Assembly: GCF_018598175.1 (NCBI RefSeq)
Contig: NZ_JAHESE010000008.1
Location: 77,307-141,306 of the forward strand
DNA from: Dawidia cretensis
GTDB lineage: Bacteria > Bacteroidota > Bacteroidia > Cytophagales > Cyclobacteriaceae
Direction of reading: 5' to 3'
DNA: 64,000 nucleotides
This document shows, in pieces, positions 9,020 to 19,893 of the stretch. Positions within the stretch are counted from its first letter, which is position 1. Each line of letters opens with the position of its first letter. The translations under genes and the position numbers were made by a program. A model generated the notes under the pieces. The model worked only from the letters and a program-made list of their open reading frames with translations, searched no databases and had not been told where the DNA came from.

Positions 9020-12000
9020 TTAGCGAATCAGGGTTACGTCTCCTACTTGGGTGGTGCGCTGACTGTCCGACAACCGCAGCGTGATCTTATACACATATAC
9101 ACCGGCCGGCAACAGGCGCCCGTTCTTGTCGTAGCCATCCCAGCCCTGATTCACATCACGGCTTTCAAAGATGAGGTTACCCCACCGATCGTATATCTGC
9201 ATGTGAAACTCTTCGACGCCTTCCATGATCGGGCGGAACACATCGTTGAAGAGGCCATTGCCAATACCACCGTTCGGACCGCTCTGGTCAGGTGTAAAGG
9301 CGTTGGGAATCTTGATCCGGCCGCCCGTGCGGGCGATGATGGTTTGTGTCGCCGTGTCGTAGCAAACCAGCGGACCGTCGATCGTACCGTCGCCATCCAT
9401 GTCCTTCTGACCATGATTGAAAGTTGCGATCAGCTTAACCAGGTAGTTGCCCTCTTCGGTGTACTTATGCAGCGGCTGTATCTCGATGGAGGTCGCGCCG
9501 TCGTCAAAATCCCACGCATAGTCGCTGGCGCGCAACGAATAGTTGCGCATTTCAATACCGACATTGTCGGGTACAAACACAATGGAGTCCGGCACCACCT
9601 CAAAGGCCGCGAACGGATTTTCAAAGATCTGTACAGGCTTGTCGTCGTTGCTGTGCTCTGCAGACTGCCCTATAGGCTGACCTCCGATAAGCTCGGTCGT
9701 TTTGAGGTGAATGACGTACTCACCGGAGTTGCCAATGGCAAAGATCGGCTTGATCTCGTTCGACGTATTGACCACACGTCCCTGCTTGTCGGTCACCGTC
9801 CATTCAAAGATATCACCGTTCGACTTGTTTTCCAGAATCTCGATCGTGGCCGGGAAACATACCGCCTGTGGCGTGTACGTAAAGTCGGCGACAATAATAC
9901 CCCGGCTGATCAGCAGGTTGTCCGTGTATTTCACGGTACAAACCGGAGCTGCCCGGTTCACCATCACCAGCTCGATTGTTTTCGTACCACGGGAGGTATA
10001 CAGCACGCGGCCAGGGATCATGTTCACCTCCGTGCCCGGGCTGGAACCGTCGCCGAAGTTCCATTCATACCGGAACTTGGTGTCGTCGAGCTTCGTCGAG
10101 GTGTTTGTAAAATCCGCAAACGAGTTGCCACCCAAAAACGGTGTAGCCGTAGCGGTGAACGATGGCGTCATGCTCTCGTAGACTGCAATGGGGAATACCG
10201 CAGACTCCTGACAGTTCGCATTCTTGACAGTGTATACCACCTCGTAATGCTCCGGATTTGCCGGGCCTGCGTTAACAATGGTAAAAGACTGTGACGACCC
10301 AGACGGTCTGGCGGGCGCCAGCGGACTGGTCGTGCCAACAAGCCGGTAGATCCATTCGTGGCTTGTGCCCCCGATCGTGGCGTTGGTGATCGTGATCGCA
10401 TCACCGCTACACATCTCGGTTTTGTCAGCCGTTGCATTCAGGTAGATTCGCGGATACACCGTTACGGTCTTCGACGTGAATTTTGTACACAAACCTTCGG
10501 GCGTGCTCACCGTGCTGGTGGCCGTGAGCATCACCGGCAGTTGTGTATTGCCGCTTACGTTAGCGGAAGTAAAGGGGTGCATAATGGCCGGTGTAATCTC
10601 CACGCCGGCGGGATACGTGTTGGCGGCGATCACCGTGTTGGGCGTACCGTCGTTCCAGTTAAACGTATAAGTTACATTCTCCTGCGGTATAAACGTAAAG
10701 GCGTACTCGCTGCCGCTGCACTTCGATGCGGGCTCTGTCATCGTGAAGTTAGCGTCTACATTGATCATGTCTACCTTCACCGGCGCCGGGAAGGCCACCG
10801 CCTCACAACCGTAGAAGTCGACCAACTTAGTCAAGGTATAGGTATGCGTCGCCGTATAATTCACGATCGGTACTAAACGATCAACGCCGCCCACCAGGTT
10901 GGCAGTCGTGGTACCATCATTGTATTCAAACCGGAACGGCTCCTGCCCTGTCGGGAACTTGAAGTCGAGTGTGAAGTTGCCACCCTGGCAGACCGCGTTG
11001 GTGCTGGATGTCAAGGTGGACGTAGGCAAAGCGCGGATCGTCACCTTCAGTGTTTCCGACGCCTCCGTCGGACAGGCCGGGTTGGTTCCCGACGTTACCG
11101 TACGACGATAATAACGATCAGTGGCCAGTATGGGCGGTTCATATTCCGCCACGGTGTTCGCGCCGGCGGCGGGACCGAACGTAGTGCCGTCAGGCGATTC
11201 CTCCCAATAATAGGTGTAGACACCGGTACCGCCATACGGCTGTGACAGCTCTTCAAACGCGGCGGCCTGAAGGCCTGCACACACGTTTTGGTCAAAACCA
11301 AGCACACCTGGCAACAACGGCATCGGCTCGATCAACAGGCGCGGGATAGACGTTTTCTTACAGCCGTTGGCATCCTCGGCTGTTATGGTATACAAAATAT
11401 TCGCAGCCAGGTCGGCAAATATACCAGACGTCGCACCGGTCGTGTTGGTCGGATCCTGATCCAGCACAAAGGTATAGCCCGGCGTGCCGTCGCTTGCCAA
11501 CACGGTAATGATACCGTCGGTCGCGCCCATACAGCTTACGTCGTTGCCATCGTAGTCGGACGTGATGTTGGCATTGACCTTCAAATCGATGGGTTGCGTC
11601 ACAGCAATATTCTGCACCATCACCTGGCAACCATTCTGGTCACGGATCACGACGGTGTACGAAGGGTTCGCGCGCAAGCCGCCAAAGCTACCTGTCAGCG
11701 GATTGTACACCACAGTAGGATCTTGCAACAGACCAAACTGCAACGGCACACCGCCGCCGGCAGAAGTACCACCGGTCGCCGTAATGACAATCGTACCGTC
11801 CGGTGTCGGGCTGTTGAAGCAGCTCACCGGTGTAGTCGTCGGTACAGTGGGTTCGATCGGGTCCGGCGCAAGAATAGCCACCGAAACATCGTCCTCACAA
11901 CCTTCTGCATTGCGCGTATGGATGACATAGGTGCCCGCCGCGAGACCGGAGAAGAACAAGGCGGGAACGTACGGCGAACCGTCTCTGCTAAAGGTATGGT

Positions 12001-15000
12001 TCGTACCATACTGTGCCGACAAGTCAATAAAGCCATCGGCAAAACCGTTACATGTAATGTTAAAGCGCGGGTCGGTTGTCTTCCTGGCAACGGCGCTAAC
12101 CGCAGGCGTAGGGTTGACGATATACTTCACCTCCACATCTTTCGAGCAGCCACTGCTGGGGTCCGGATCGACCACGTGCATGGTAACAGCCTTGTTGTTC
12201 TCCAGTGCATAGGCCGTCAGCTGACCGGCCGGAATGGATGTCCCGTCATTGGCAAACCAGGTATACGTCAGCCCGGCAGAAGGCTGCAGCGCCTGCAAGT
12301 CCTCTACATACGTATCGCCACCGCGAACATCCGAGCACACCGTCTTGCTGATGTTCGCCACCGTCGGTGCGGGCCGCACATTGACCATAATAAGCCGTGC
12401 CGGGCCCACGCAAGTGGAATACGCCGGATCGACCGCCGTCACCGAGTAGCGTACCTGGCCGAGCGTAGTCCCACCATTGATCAGCTTGTCGTCGATCACG
12501 CCGGTGTTATCATTTGTTGCCCCCGTAATCAGCGGAGCGACATACTGCACGATGCTCGAAAACTGCGGCGACGTCAGGTTATCGGACTGCAGCGTAATCG
12601 CCAATGTCTCACCACTACAGATGTCTTGTACAGGCACCGCAGTAACAAGCGGCTTGGGCCGGATCACGGCGATGACATCGGCCGGCGGGTTGCCATAGCA
12701 TTGTGTCGTGGAGCTATACGGTCTGATCCTATACGCCACTTGCTGTGAGGCTCCCGTTATGTTCTCCCAGCGGTTTTGGTAAATAGCATTGTCGCTCACC
12801 AGGGTATTCAGCGGCGGCAGATCGGGTGTAGCCGGCGGCACGGGCAGCGGCGTCAGCGAGGCTGCATCGTACGTAATCTGCTCGACAGAAAATTTGTCCG
12901 CCACATAGGCACCCGTAGCCGACCGCAGCGTAATGCGAATCTCTGCGTCGCTACACACAGCAGCCGACAGGTTCACATCCATGACCGGCTCGGCTTTGAT
13001 GTTGACCGTCGCGGTACGCTCCTCTCCTAAACAGCCAAACGCGCTCACGGGGCGAACACGGTAAATAACCGGCAGTGTCTGCGCAATCGTTTTGTTTTCA
13101 TAACGATCCAATTCCAGTGCATTGCCCGGCTGGTTATTGCCAAATGTGCGCACGACAGGATTGATACCCGGATATATAAAGGGTTCCTGAACGTTGAACA
13201 GGGAGGCAGGCTCGCTCCCCGTTTTCACATCGAGCGTTACACCAATGTCCAGGCCGCTGCAAATCTCTTTCAGGATGTTATCCATTTCAGGGTTCGCATG
13301 CACCGATACGTCGATCACCGGCGGTGTAGCCGCCGGACAGTTCGAGGCGTTTGTCTCCGTTACCTTCACGCGCACGTTCTGGCTTTCAAAGTTGATCAAT
13401 ACCGTGGCCGTACCTTGTCCGTTCGATACCACGCCACCGCCCGCAGCGCCATCACTCTGCCGGAAGATCTCCCAGTTATACGTGGAGCCGTTAGACGGCG
13501 TCGAAACTTTAAATTGATAGGTTCCTTCCTCGCATACGACGGCCGGAGGGTCGATGGTATACCCTTTCGGATCGTCCGACACGGTAATGGTCTTCGTCGT
13601 CGTCAGGCTTTCACAGCCGTTAACCACCAACTTCAACGTAATGTCTTTTGTTTGCAAGCTCGGGAAGCTCAGGTACAAGAAACTGTTTCCGACCTCTCCC
13701 CCCACCAGGTGCGTAAACTCCGGCGGGTACGTCCAGATATATTTCGCGCCCGATACCTGCGCGGTGGTATACAGCTCCGAACTGTTCATACACGGGTCGG
13801 CCTTACCGGTAATCACCGGCGGCGCGGGCACAGGTTTAATAATGAGCGATACTTCTGCTACATTATAACAGGTGTTCGAGCTGCCTTCGATGCGCGCATA
13901 GACGACGCGGTTGGCCATCAGGTCGATGTCGTTGGCCGCAATGGGGTTGGTACCGTTTTCGGCATCCACCGCGTTACCGTACCACGTAATCGTCCGGCTC
14001 GCCACAGGCAAGGTGGTGATCGAGTCACCTACCGCCGCAGTCGTCAGGTCGATGTCGTGCACCTCACCAAGGCCAATACCCCCCGGCGAAATCTCTTCAC
14101 AGAAAAAGAAGCTATGGTCGCGTGCCACGGGGCGGCCGCTGACCGAGAACCTCACTTGTGCCAACGTGTTACACGCGCGGACGCCGGTGGTCAGGTCGAT
14201 CACGCGGATGTAGAGTATATCGTTGTTGGAAATGTCGTACGTTGTTATGGCACTCACATCGTTCGCCTGCGCAATGGCCGACGCATACCACTTCACCTGG
14301 CGATCGCCTGGAGCAGCCGGCGCAACGATACGGTCGTCATAGTCTGCCAGCGTAACACCCGTCGCCTTCAGAGTACCTTCGTTTGTTTCACACAGGTCGT
14401 TGAATTGCAGCGTGGACAATACCGGCAGCGGGTCGATAATAACGTCTACCGTAGCCGTCGTAGCAGCACAGGCCCCCGCGTTGCCGTTCTGCGCACTGGT
14501 CACCGTCCATGTAAATGTATAGGGAGAGCCTGCCGCCGTCAGGTTGGTAACCGTCGAGGCAGGATTGCTCGTAGCCGTGATCGTTCCACCGGTGCCGGTC
14601 CACGTACCGGTGCCATTGTTCGTGGCCGCCGTGGCGTTCAGCGTCACCGTGTTGCCCGCACAGACCTCTATCTCCGCACCGACCGTAGCCGCGGCCGGCT
14701 TGCGATCGAGTGTAATAATCATGTTGTTGCTGTTGACGTTCGCACAAGGCCCGGCCCCATCGGGGTCGATGCCCACCAGCCGTACGGTAACAGCACCGGC
14801 CAGAAAATCGGCCGCGGTAGGTTTATACGCGTCGGTCAACGATCCCGCGGCCAACGCAGCACCCGGATTGGCATTGTTGCTGGTAAACACACCGCCGCCT
14901 GTTACCACTTCCCAGCGGCCCTGCGTGGCCGCTCCGCCGACGCTGCCGACCGTCAGGTTAATCGCTGCCAGCGTCGTTTCATCCACGCACGTAATAAACC

Positions 15001-17884
15001 CAGTGGCCGGTAGCGTAGCCGTAGCGGGTCTGCTGAAGACAACATTCACCGTAACAGACTTCGGTGCGCAGTCACCCGAGCCCGAACCGCTGCTATACTC
15101 CCATTTCAATTGATAGGCACCATATGCCGTCGCCGTCACTTGCGCATCGGGCTTCTTGTCGTCGTCAAACGACACCGTGCCGGGGCCGCTCACAAAGCTC
15201 CATTTCGACTGCTCAAACGTAGGCGTGCTTCCACTCAGCCCGCCCGTCAAACTACAGAAGGCCCGGTCCGCAGCCGTCGGTTGCGCAGGCTCCCGGCCAA
15301 AGTCGATCTGTACCGTCGAGGCGCGTGTACACGAGCCCGAGGCCACTTCCCATTCAAATACATATCGTCCCGGCAAGTCTACTGTCACATCGCTATCGAC
15401 GAGGTTGACATTGGTAAATGTCGGTGTGTTATCCGGACCGCTCACATACGACCACGTACCTGTGCCCGCCGAAGGTGTAGCGGCATCCAACGTAGTGGTC
15501 AGCGGCGGTGTCGTGAAGCAAAGATTCTGATTCGGTCCGGCCGATACGTTTAGCAAACCAGGGGTAATAACAACATTGACGTTGTCCGTGCCCGAACAGC
15601 CAATGCTGTTGATGATGGTATAGGTAAGCGTATAGGAACCCGCCGAGGCGGTCGTGAGTATATTCGGTTGTTGCACTGTCGGATCATCCAGTAAAGTACC
15701 GACGCTCGGGCCTGTCCAGCTGTGCGAAGCAATGGTGCCAAACGGGTTATTAGGATTGCCATTGATCTGTACCGTCTCGCCTTCGCAAAGCGTCACCGGA
15801 TCGGGCTGAATGCTCGGCGCCGGCCGGGGACGAATGGTTACGGTGATCTCGCGTGTCGCCGACGGACAGCTCGGTGCCGTGGTCCACTGCCGGACTACGC
15901 GCAGGGTAAAGGTAGAGTTCACCGTCACGTTGTTCGTCAGGATCGTAATCTGCCGGGTACCTTGTCCACCGGTGATGGCCGCGGCACCGGTGATCGTCCA
16001 GGCAAATTCCGTGGCGCCTCCAAAAGTCTCGGTGGCGGGGTCGTTAGGCAAAGAATATGTATAGGTTGTATTGGGGCAGACATCCATCGCAGGCGAGATA
16101 AGCGCCGGCGGCTGCGCGCTCATATTTTCACGCCGACTGAGCCTGACAATAGACGTATCGCTCACACACGAAATGCTGCCCTGCGCGGGGTATACCATCG
16201 ACGACGTCACCCAAAAGCGGGTACTGGCTCCCGCCGGGGCCTGTGCATCAGAAGGGGTGAACGTCGGACCAGTGCCCGCCGCGTTGGTCGCCGTCAGCGC
16301 ATCGGTGGCGTTGAGGTACCAGGTATAGGTCAGGCCGACGATCGGCGCCACGCTGAGGGTACGTGTGCCGTTATGGCATATCAGTATATCCGACGTTACC
16401 GGCGGATCCGGCGAATCTACCACCGTGATGGTATAGTTACGGACGACGGGGTTGTTGTGTGCAAAATACGATCCGGTGGGTGTCGGTTGACAGGCATCGG
16501 ACGTGCCCGGCTGGTACGTGCCCCCGTATATTTCAAACTGATTGTTCGTGCCTCCCTGGGCGGGGTTGAGGCCGCAGCCGTCCACGGCAAGGTCACGGTC
16601 GAATGGGTTACAGGTGTTCCAGGTGCGCAGCGAAACGACGAATTGCTCATTGGGGTTTGCCAGGGCCGGCATCCGTATGTCGTCTGTCTCCAGGGTAGCC
16701 GGTCCGATAAACGGTTGCGGCTGATAGAACGGGCGGCCGTATACGGGCAATTGCGCCGCGGTATACGACACGCCGTTGATGACGATGCTGCCACCTACCC
16801 CGCCGGGCGCCGTGACGGACGATGTCGAGCCATATACCCACTGCATCCAACGGCCGCGACTGTTGGGGTTGGGATTTTCGATTTGCGCGCCACCGGGTGT
16901 ACAGTTGAAATCGGTGTTATCGATCAGGCGAATGGGGCTCGTGTCACCTTCGCAGACGTTGACGTTTTCGGCGTTACCCGGCAGCGGCGCGGGCGGGTTA
17001 GCCTCGACACCGGCAGTACCCCCCCGGTGATTGACATCGAACGTGCCGAGCTGGGCATTATCTTCGGTATCCCACACAGGCACTTTTACAGCCTCGAATT
17101 TGGTGCCAAAGCATTGGGCGGCAGGACGACCGTACGACGTGCGGATGGTATACGTACAGCGCTCGCCGGGGATCGTCGACGCCGTACTGCCGGCGTCGTA
17201 GTCGTAGGTGTGATTGACCTGTACCATCCACTGCTGTCTCATTTCGTTGGTTTCGCGGATGTCCACGATAGTAGCCGGATAAGACTGGATCGGACCGTCG
17301 CCCCAGTCGACATAAATCGTCGGCGGGTTTGTCGGGACGGTATAATCGATGCCGCGATAGCGCACGGTGAGGGTAATGGTGCGGGGCGAGCAGGCGCGGT
17401 CACCTGCATCGAGGGTAATAGAGGGGTCGGGCGAGCCGGTGCCATCAGGCTTTGTACAGCTCGCGCCGCTTTGAATAACCAAATTGGATGTACTCGGGTC
17501 GCCGGAGCCACTGCCACACGACCAGGGCTGGAAGGTCTCGACGTTGCCAGTCTCGCCGGACGCATCGCGCGCCGTTACACGAACGCCGATATGCTTGCCA
17601 AGGTCGGCATTGGTAAGCCTGTAGATTTTGGCGGTAGCACCAACAATGGCAACAGGGTTGCTGCCGCAATTGTCGTCGTACCGGAACCATTGGTATAAGG
17701 ACGCATCGGCGCTGCCGTCGGGATCGGAATAGGTGTATTGAACCGTCAGGTCATGGTTTCGCTGCATTACCCCCGTCATATGGACGTCAGAGATCGTGGG
17801 CACGCCAGCGTACAGCTGCTGGGGGATTGCGTTGAAAAAAACGAATAATATGAAGACAGCTCTTAGCGGGCGGAAAGGGCTCAT
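9020..17884 (-). CDS. Giant T9SS adhesin with PKD-like and SprB-like repeats, gliding-motility C-terminal domain
   Basis: A cell-surface protein of about 2954 residues. I chose the ATG at 17884 because it starts directly with a signal peptide (MSPFRPLRAVFILFVFFNAI, then PQQLYAG); an upstream TTG at 17986 would bury it. Most of the protein is a string of Ig/PKD-like beta domains with recurring CxGxTxxI starts. Three SprB-like repeats, each ending near NAEGC, DQNGC or DANGC, lie in the last third. Two classical PKD domains (YEWNFGDGSSPG and YAWDFDDGATS) precede the C-terminal domain that begins IPNAFTPDQSGPNG and includes YDRWGNLIFES and GWDG. That is the type B sorting domain, so the protein is probably exported by T9SS and used in gliding or surface adhesion. 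It is followed by its PorP/SprF partner. Confidence 0.93.
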   Translation of the reverse strand: MSPFRPLRAVFILFVFFNAIPQQLYAGVPTISDVHMTGVMQRNHDLTVQYTYSDPDGSADASLYQWFRYDDNCGSNPVAIVGATAKIYRLTNADLGKHIGVRVTARDASGETGNVETFQPWSCGSGSGDPSTSNLVIQSGASCTKPDGTGSPDPSITLDAGDRACSPRTITLTVRYRGIDYTVPTNPPTIYVDWGDGPIQSYPATIVDIRETNEMRQQWMVQVNHTYDYDAGSTASTIPGERCTYTIRTSYGRPAAQCFGTKFEAVKVPVWDTEDNAQLGTFDVNHRGGTAGVEANPPAPLPGNAENVNVCEGDTSPIRLIDNTDFNCTPGGAQIENPNPNSRGRWMQWVYGSTSSVTAPGGVGGSIVINGVSYTAAQLPVYGRPFYQPQPFIGPATLETDDIRMPALANPNEQFVVSLRTWNTCNPFDRDLAVDGCGLNPAQGGTNNQFEIYGGTYQPGTSDACQPTPTGSYFAHNNPVVRNYTITVVDSPDPPVTSDILICHNGTRTLSVAPIVGLTYTWYLNATDALTATNAAGTGPTFTPSDAQAPAGASTRFWVTSSMVYPAQGSISCVSDTSIVRLSRRENMSAQPPALISPAMDVCPNTTYTYSLPNDPATETFGGATEFAWTITGAAAITGGQGTRQITILTNNVTVNSTFTLRVVRQWTTAPSCPSATREITVTIRPRPAPSIQPDPVTLCEGETVQINGNPNNPFGTIASHSWTGPSVGTLLDDPTVQQPNILTTASAGSYTLTYTIINSIGCSGTDNVNVVITPGLLNVSAGPNQNLCFTTPPLTTTLDAATPSAGTGTWSYVSGPDNTPTFTNVNLVDSDVTVDLPGRYVFEWEVASGSCTRASTVQIDFGREPAQPTAADRAFCSLTGGLSGSTPTFEQSKWSFVSGPGTVSFDDDKKPDAQVTATAYGAYQLKWEYSSGSGSGDCAPKSVTVNVVFSRPATATLPATGFITCVDETTLAAINLTVGSVGGAATQGRWEVVTGGGVFTSNNANPGAALAAGSLTDAYKPTAADFLAGAVTVRLVGIDPDGAGPCANVNSNNMIITLDRKPAAATVGAEIEVCAGNTVTLNATAATNNGTGTWTGTGGTITATSNPASTVTNLTAAGSPYTFTWTVTSAQNGNAGACAATTATVDVIIDPLPVLSTLQFNDLCETNEGTLKATGVTLADYDDRIVAPAAPGDRQVKWYASAIAQANDVSAITTYDISNNDILYIRVIDLTTGVRACNTLAQVRFSVSGRPVARDHSFFFCEEISPGGIGLGEVHDIDLTTAAVGDSITTLPVASRTITWYGNAVDAENGTNPIAANDIDLMANRVVYARIEGSSNTCYNVAEVSLIIKPVPAPPVITGKADPCMNSSELYTTAQVSGAKYIWTYPPEFTHLVGGEVGNSFLYLSFPSLQTKDITLKLVVNGCESLTTTKTITVSDDPKGYTIDPPAVVCEEGTYQFKVSTPSNGSTYNWEIFRQSDGAAGGGVVSNGQGTATVLINFESQNVRVKVTETNASNCPAATPPVIDVSVHANPEMDNILKEICSGLDIGVTLDVKTGSEPASLFNVQEPFIYPGINPVVRTFGNNQPGNALELDRYENKTIAQTLPVIYRVRPVSAFGCLGEERTATVNIKAEPVMDVNLSAAVCSDAEIRITLRSATGAYVADKFSVEQITYDAASLTPLPVPPATPDLPPLNTLVSDNAIYQNRWENITGASQQVAYRIRPYSSTTQCYGNPPADVIAVIRPKPLVTAVPVQDICSGETLAITLQSDNLTSPQFSSIVQYVAPLITGATNDNTGVIDDKLINGGTTLGQVRYSVTAVDPAYSTCVGPARLIMVNVRPAPTVANISKTVCSDVRGGDTYVEDLQALQPSAGLTYTWFANDGTSIPAGQLTAYALENNKAVTMHVVDPDPSSGCSKDVEVKYIVNPTPAVSAVARKTTDPRFNITCNGFADGFIDLSAQYGTNHTFSRDGSPYVPALFFSGLAAGTYVIHTRNAEGCEDDVSVAILAPDPIEPTVPTTTPVSCFNSPTPDGTIVITATGGTSAGGGVPLQFGLLQDPTVVYNPLTGSFGGLRANPSYTVVIRDQNGCQVMVQNIAVTQPIDLKVNANITSDYDGNDVSCMGATDGIITVLASDGTPGYTFVLDQDPTNTTGATSGIFADLAANILYTITAEDANGCKKTSIPRLLIEPMPLLPGVLGFDQNVCAGLQAAAFEELSQPYGGTGVYTYYWEESPDGTTFGPAAGANTVAEYEPPILATDRYYRRTVTSGTNPACPTEASETLKVTIRALPTSTLTSSTNAVCQGGNFTLDFKFPTGQEPFRFEYNDGTTTANLVGGVDRLVPIVNYTATHTYTLTKLVDFYGCEAVAFPAPVKVDMINVDANFTMTEPASKCSGSEYAFTFIPQENVTYTFNWNDGTPNTVIAANTYPAGVEITPAIMHPFTSANVSGNTQLPVMLTATSTVSTPEGLCTKFTSKTVTVYPRIYLNATADKTEMCSGDAITITNATIGGTSHEWIYRLVGTTSPLAPARPSGSSQSFTIVNAGPANPEHYEVVYTVKNANCQESAVFPIAVYESMTPSFTATATPFLGGNSFADFTNTSTKLDDTKFRYEWNFGDGSSPGTEVNMIPGRVLYTSRGTKTIELVMVNRAAPVCTVKYTDNLLISRGIIVADFTYTPQAVCFPATIEILENKSNGDIFEWTVTDKQGRVVNTSNEIKPIFAIGNSGEYVIHLKTTELIGGQPIGQSAEHSNDDKPVQIFENPFAAFEVVPDSIVFVPDNVGIEMRNYSLRASDYAWDFDDGATSIEIQPLHKYTEEGNYLVKLIATFNHGQKDMDGDGTIDGPLVCYDTATQTIIARTGGRIKIPNAFTPDQSGPNGGIGNGLFNDVFRPIMEGVEEFHMQIYDRWGNLIFESRDVNQGWDGYDKNGRLLPAGVYVYKITLRLSDSQRTTQVGDVTLIR

Positions 17885-17930
17885 TCTGAAAGGACTTAAG
17901 TAGGTTAACCTGGCTAAATTATAAAAAAAG

Positions 17931-17946
17931 CGGCTGGCGCCAGCCA
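17931..17946 (-). promoter_or_regulatory. GC-rich palindrome with T-tract in the adhesin leader (possible attenuator)
   Basis: GGCTGGCGCCAGCC (17932-17945) is a perfect palindrome. In the minus-strand RNA an upstream GGCTGG repeat also allows GGCTGG-CTGGCG-CCAGCC with a 6-nt loop, and GCTTTTTTTAT follows at once. It lies about 50 bp before the giant adhesin ATG, where a terminator would act as an attenuator. On the plus strand a weaker T-run (CGTTTTTG) also follows it. Confidence 0.45.
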
Positions 17947-18030
17947 GCCCCGTTTTTGTGCAGGACCGGTCGGTTGTTAAATACAACGAAAAAAACGGAA
18001 GGTAACCGCGAAATGCGGCATTTGAGCCTA

Positions 18031-18053
18031 TTCCACACTTTTTTCCACACTTT
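18031..18053 (+). repeat. Tandem TTCCACACTTT repeat (DnaA-box-like)
   Basis: The 11-mer TTCCACACTTT occurs at 18031-18041 and 18043-18053. The second copy creates TTTTCCACA, one mismatch from the DnaA box TTATCCACA. It lies about 200 bp upstream of pyrG. A role in DnaA binding is only a suggestion. Confidence 0.35.
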
Positions 18054-18208
18054 CATAAACCCAACGCTATCCCCACTGTTTTTGGAGGCATTTCAAAATT
18101 TAATAATGACATACACCATGCCGGCAAAATAGTTGCTAACAGCGCTGCGCGGGGGCATTCTTTTGCGGTCGAACTTTCTTTTGCGCGTAAATATTATCTC
18201 GAAAAAGC

Positions 18209-18216
18209 TACCTTTG
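18209..18216 (+). promoter_or_regulatory. TAnnTTTG promoter element of pyrG
   Basis: TACCTTTG is an exact match to the Bacteroidota -7 consensus TAnnTTTG, 33 bp before the pyrG ATG. A TTTG that could serve as the -33 element lies at 18180-18183, with somewhat long spacing (25 bp). Predicted leader length is about 25-30 nt. Confidence 0.65.
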
Positions 18217-18249
18217 CACCCGGTTTACTCAGGCTGCTTTCATTAATCT

Positions 18250-19872
18250 ATGTCATCTACTGCCAAATACATCTTTGTAACCGGGGGTGTTACGTCTTCT
18301 TTGGGAAAAGGAATTATTGCCGCGTCGCTGGCGCAACTGCTTCAGGCTCGGGGCTTTAAAGTAACGATCCAGAAATTCGACCCGTATATCAACATTGATC
18401 CGGGCACGCTCAACCCCTACGAGCACGGCGAGTGCTACGTCACGGATGACGGCGCAGAAACCGACCTCGACCTGGGACACTACGAACGTTTTCTGAACGT
18501 CCGTACCTCGCAGGCCAACAACATCACGACCGGCCGTGTCTACAACAACGTTATTACCAAGGAGCGCAAAGGCGAGTACCTGGGTAAGACCGTGCAAGTA
18601 GTGCCGCACATCACAGACGAGATTAAACGCAACATCTTCCTGCTGGGAGAAAGTGGCGAATATGACTTTATCATTACGGAGATTGGTGGTTGCGTGGGCG
18701 ACATCGAGTCGCTGCCCTTCATCGAAGCCGTGCGCCAGGTGAAATACGATCTGCCGCCCAACCATTCCATCGTCATTCACCTGACGCTGATCCCCTACCT
18801 GAATGCCGCCAAAGAGCTTAAAACAAAGCCCACCCAGCATTCTGTAAAAGAATTGCTGGAAGCCGGCATTCAACCCGATATCCTGGTGTGCCGCACCGAA
18901 ATGCCGCTGCCGCAGGAAATCCGCAAAAAGCTGGCGCTCTTCTGTAACGTACACATCAACTCGGTGATCGAAGCCATGGATGCGGACACGATCTACGATG
19001 TACCGATCCTGATGCGCAAAGAAAAGCTGGACGAGCGCGTGCTGTCCAAGCTGAAAGTAACCTCGAAAGAAGAGCCGCACCTGGAACAATGGAAATCATT
19101 CCTGGGCAAGCTCAAGAATCCTGTAAACGAAGTGACCGTCGGCATCGTGGGCAAATACGTGTCCCTGCCCGACGCCTATAAATCCATTGCCGAAGCTTTT
19201 GTACACGCCGGTGCTGAAAACGACTGCAAGGTGAATGTGAAATGGATTTCGTCGGAAGATATCTCCAAAGAAAGTGTAGCCGCTGTGCTGGAAGGACTGG
19301 ACGGCGTACTGGTAGCGCCGGGCTTTGGCGAACGCGGCCTGGAAGGCAAGATCGAGGCCATCCGCTACGTGCGTGAAAACAAGGTGCCGTTCTTTGGTAT
19401 CTGCCTGGGCATGCAGTGCTGCGTGGTGGAGTTCTCGCGCCACGTACTGCACCTCGAGGCCAGCTCTACCGAGCTGAACCCCAAGACCAAGAACCCCGTC
19501 ATCGACATGATGGAGGAGCAGAAGAAGATTACAATAAAAGGTGGTACCATGCGTCTTGGTGCCTATACCTGTAAGCTTAAAAAAGGAAGCAAAGCGTATG
19601 CTGCCTATGGTGAGTCGCAAATTGAAGAGCGCCACCGCCACCGGTATGAGTTCAACAACAAGTACCTGGAGCAAATCGAAGAAGCCGGCCTCAAGGCAAC
19701 GGGCGTAAACCCCGACTCGGGCCTGGTGGAAGTGGTGGAGCTGAAAGACCACCCCTGGTTTGTGGGCGTGCAATATCACCCCGAGCTGCGCAGCACCGTG
19801 CTGAATCCGCACCCGCTGTTTGTGAAATTCGTCGAGGCTTCGCTGGATCACAAAAAATCATTGAACAAGTAA
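18250..19872 (+). CDS. pyrG: CTP synthase
   Basis: 540 residues, the usual length. It makes CTP from UTP, ATP and glutamine in the cytoplasm. The N-terminal synthetase domain has [17 protein letters not shown] (P-loop) and [19 protein letters not shown]. The C-terminal class I glutamine amidotransferase domain (about 290-535) has the nucleophile in FFGICLGMQ and the His-Glu pair in VGVQYHPEL. yidC follows 21 bp downstream on the same strand, an order common in Bacteroidota, so they are probably co-transcribed. Confidence 0.98.
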   Translation: MSSTAKYIFVTGGVTSSLGKGIIAASLAQLLQARGFKVTIQKFDPYINIDPGTLNPYEHGECYVTDDGAETDLDLGHYERFLNVRTSQANNITTGRVYNNVITKERKGEYLGKTVQVVPHITDEIKRNIFLLGESGEYDFIITEIGGCVGDIESLPFIEAVRQVKYDLPPNHSIVIHLTLIPYLNAAKELKTKPTQHSVKELLEAGIQPDILVCRTEMPLPQEIRKKLALFCNVHINSVIEAMDADTIYDVPILMRKEKLDERVLSKLKVTSKEEPHLEQWKSFLGKLKNPVNEVTVGIVGKYVSLPDAYKSIAEAFVHAGAENDCKVNVKWISSEDISKESVAAVLEGLDGVLVAPGFGERGLEGKIEAIRYVRENKVPFFGICLGMQCCVVEFSRHVLHLEASSTELNPKTKNPVIDMMEEQKKITIKGGTMRLGAYTCKLKKGSKAYAAYGESQIEERHRHRYEFNNKYLEQIEEAGLKATGVNPDSGLVEVVELKDHPWFVGVQYHPELRSTVLNPHPLFVKFVEASLDHKKSLNK

Positions 19873-19893
19873 TCATTTAAGTATACAGACACG

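Larger units (their letters stand above)
17885..18249. other. Divergent promoter region of adhesin and pyrG
   Basis: 365 bp between divergent start codons. It holds a hairpin close to the adhesin start (17931-17946), a tandem repeat resembling DnaA boxes (18031-18053) and the pyrG promoter (18209-18216), each listed separately. No gene is visible. Confidence 0.6.

Noticed and set aside
13298-17698. Long plus-strand open frames opposite the giant adhesin
   Set aside because: They are antisense shadows: Arg/His/Gly-rich translations of a GC-rich repeat gene, with no start sites or conserved motifs.
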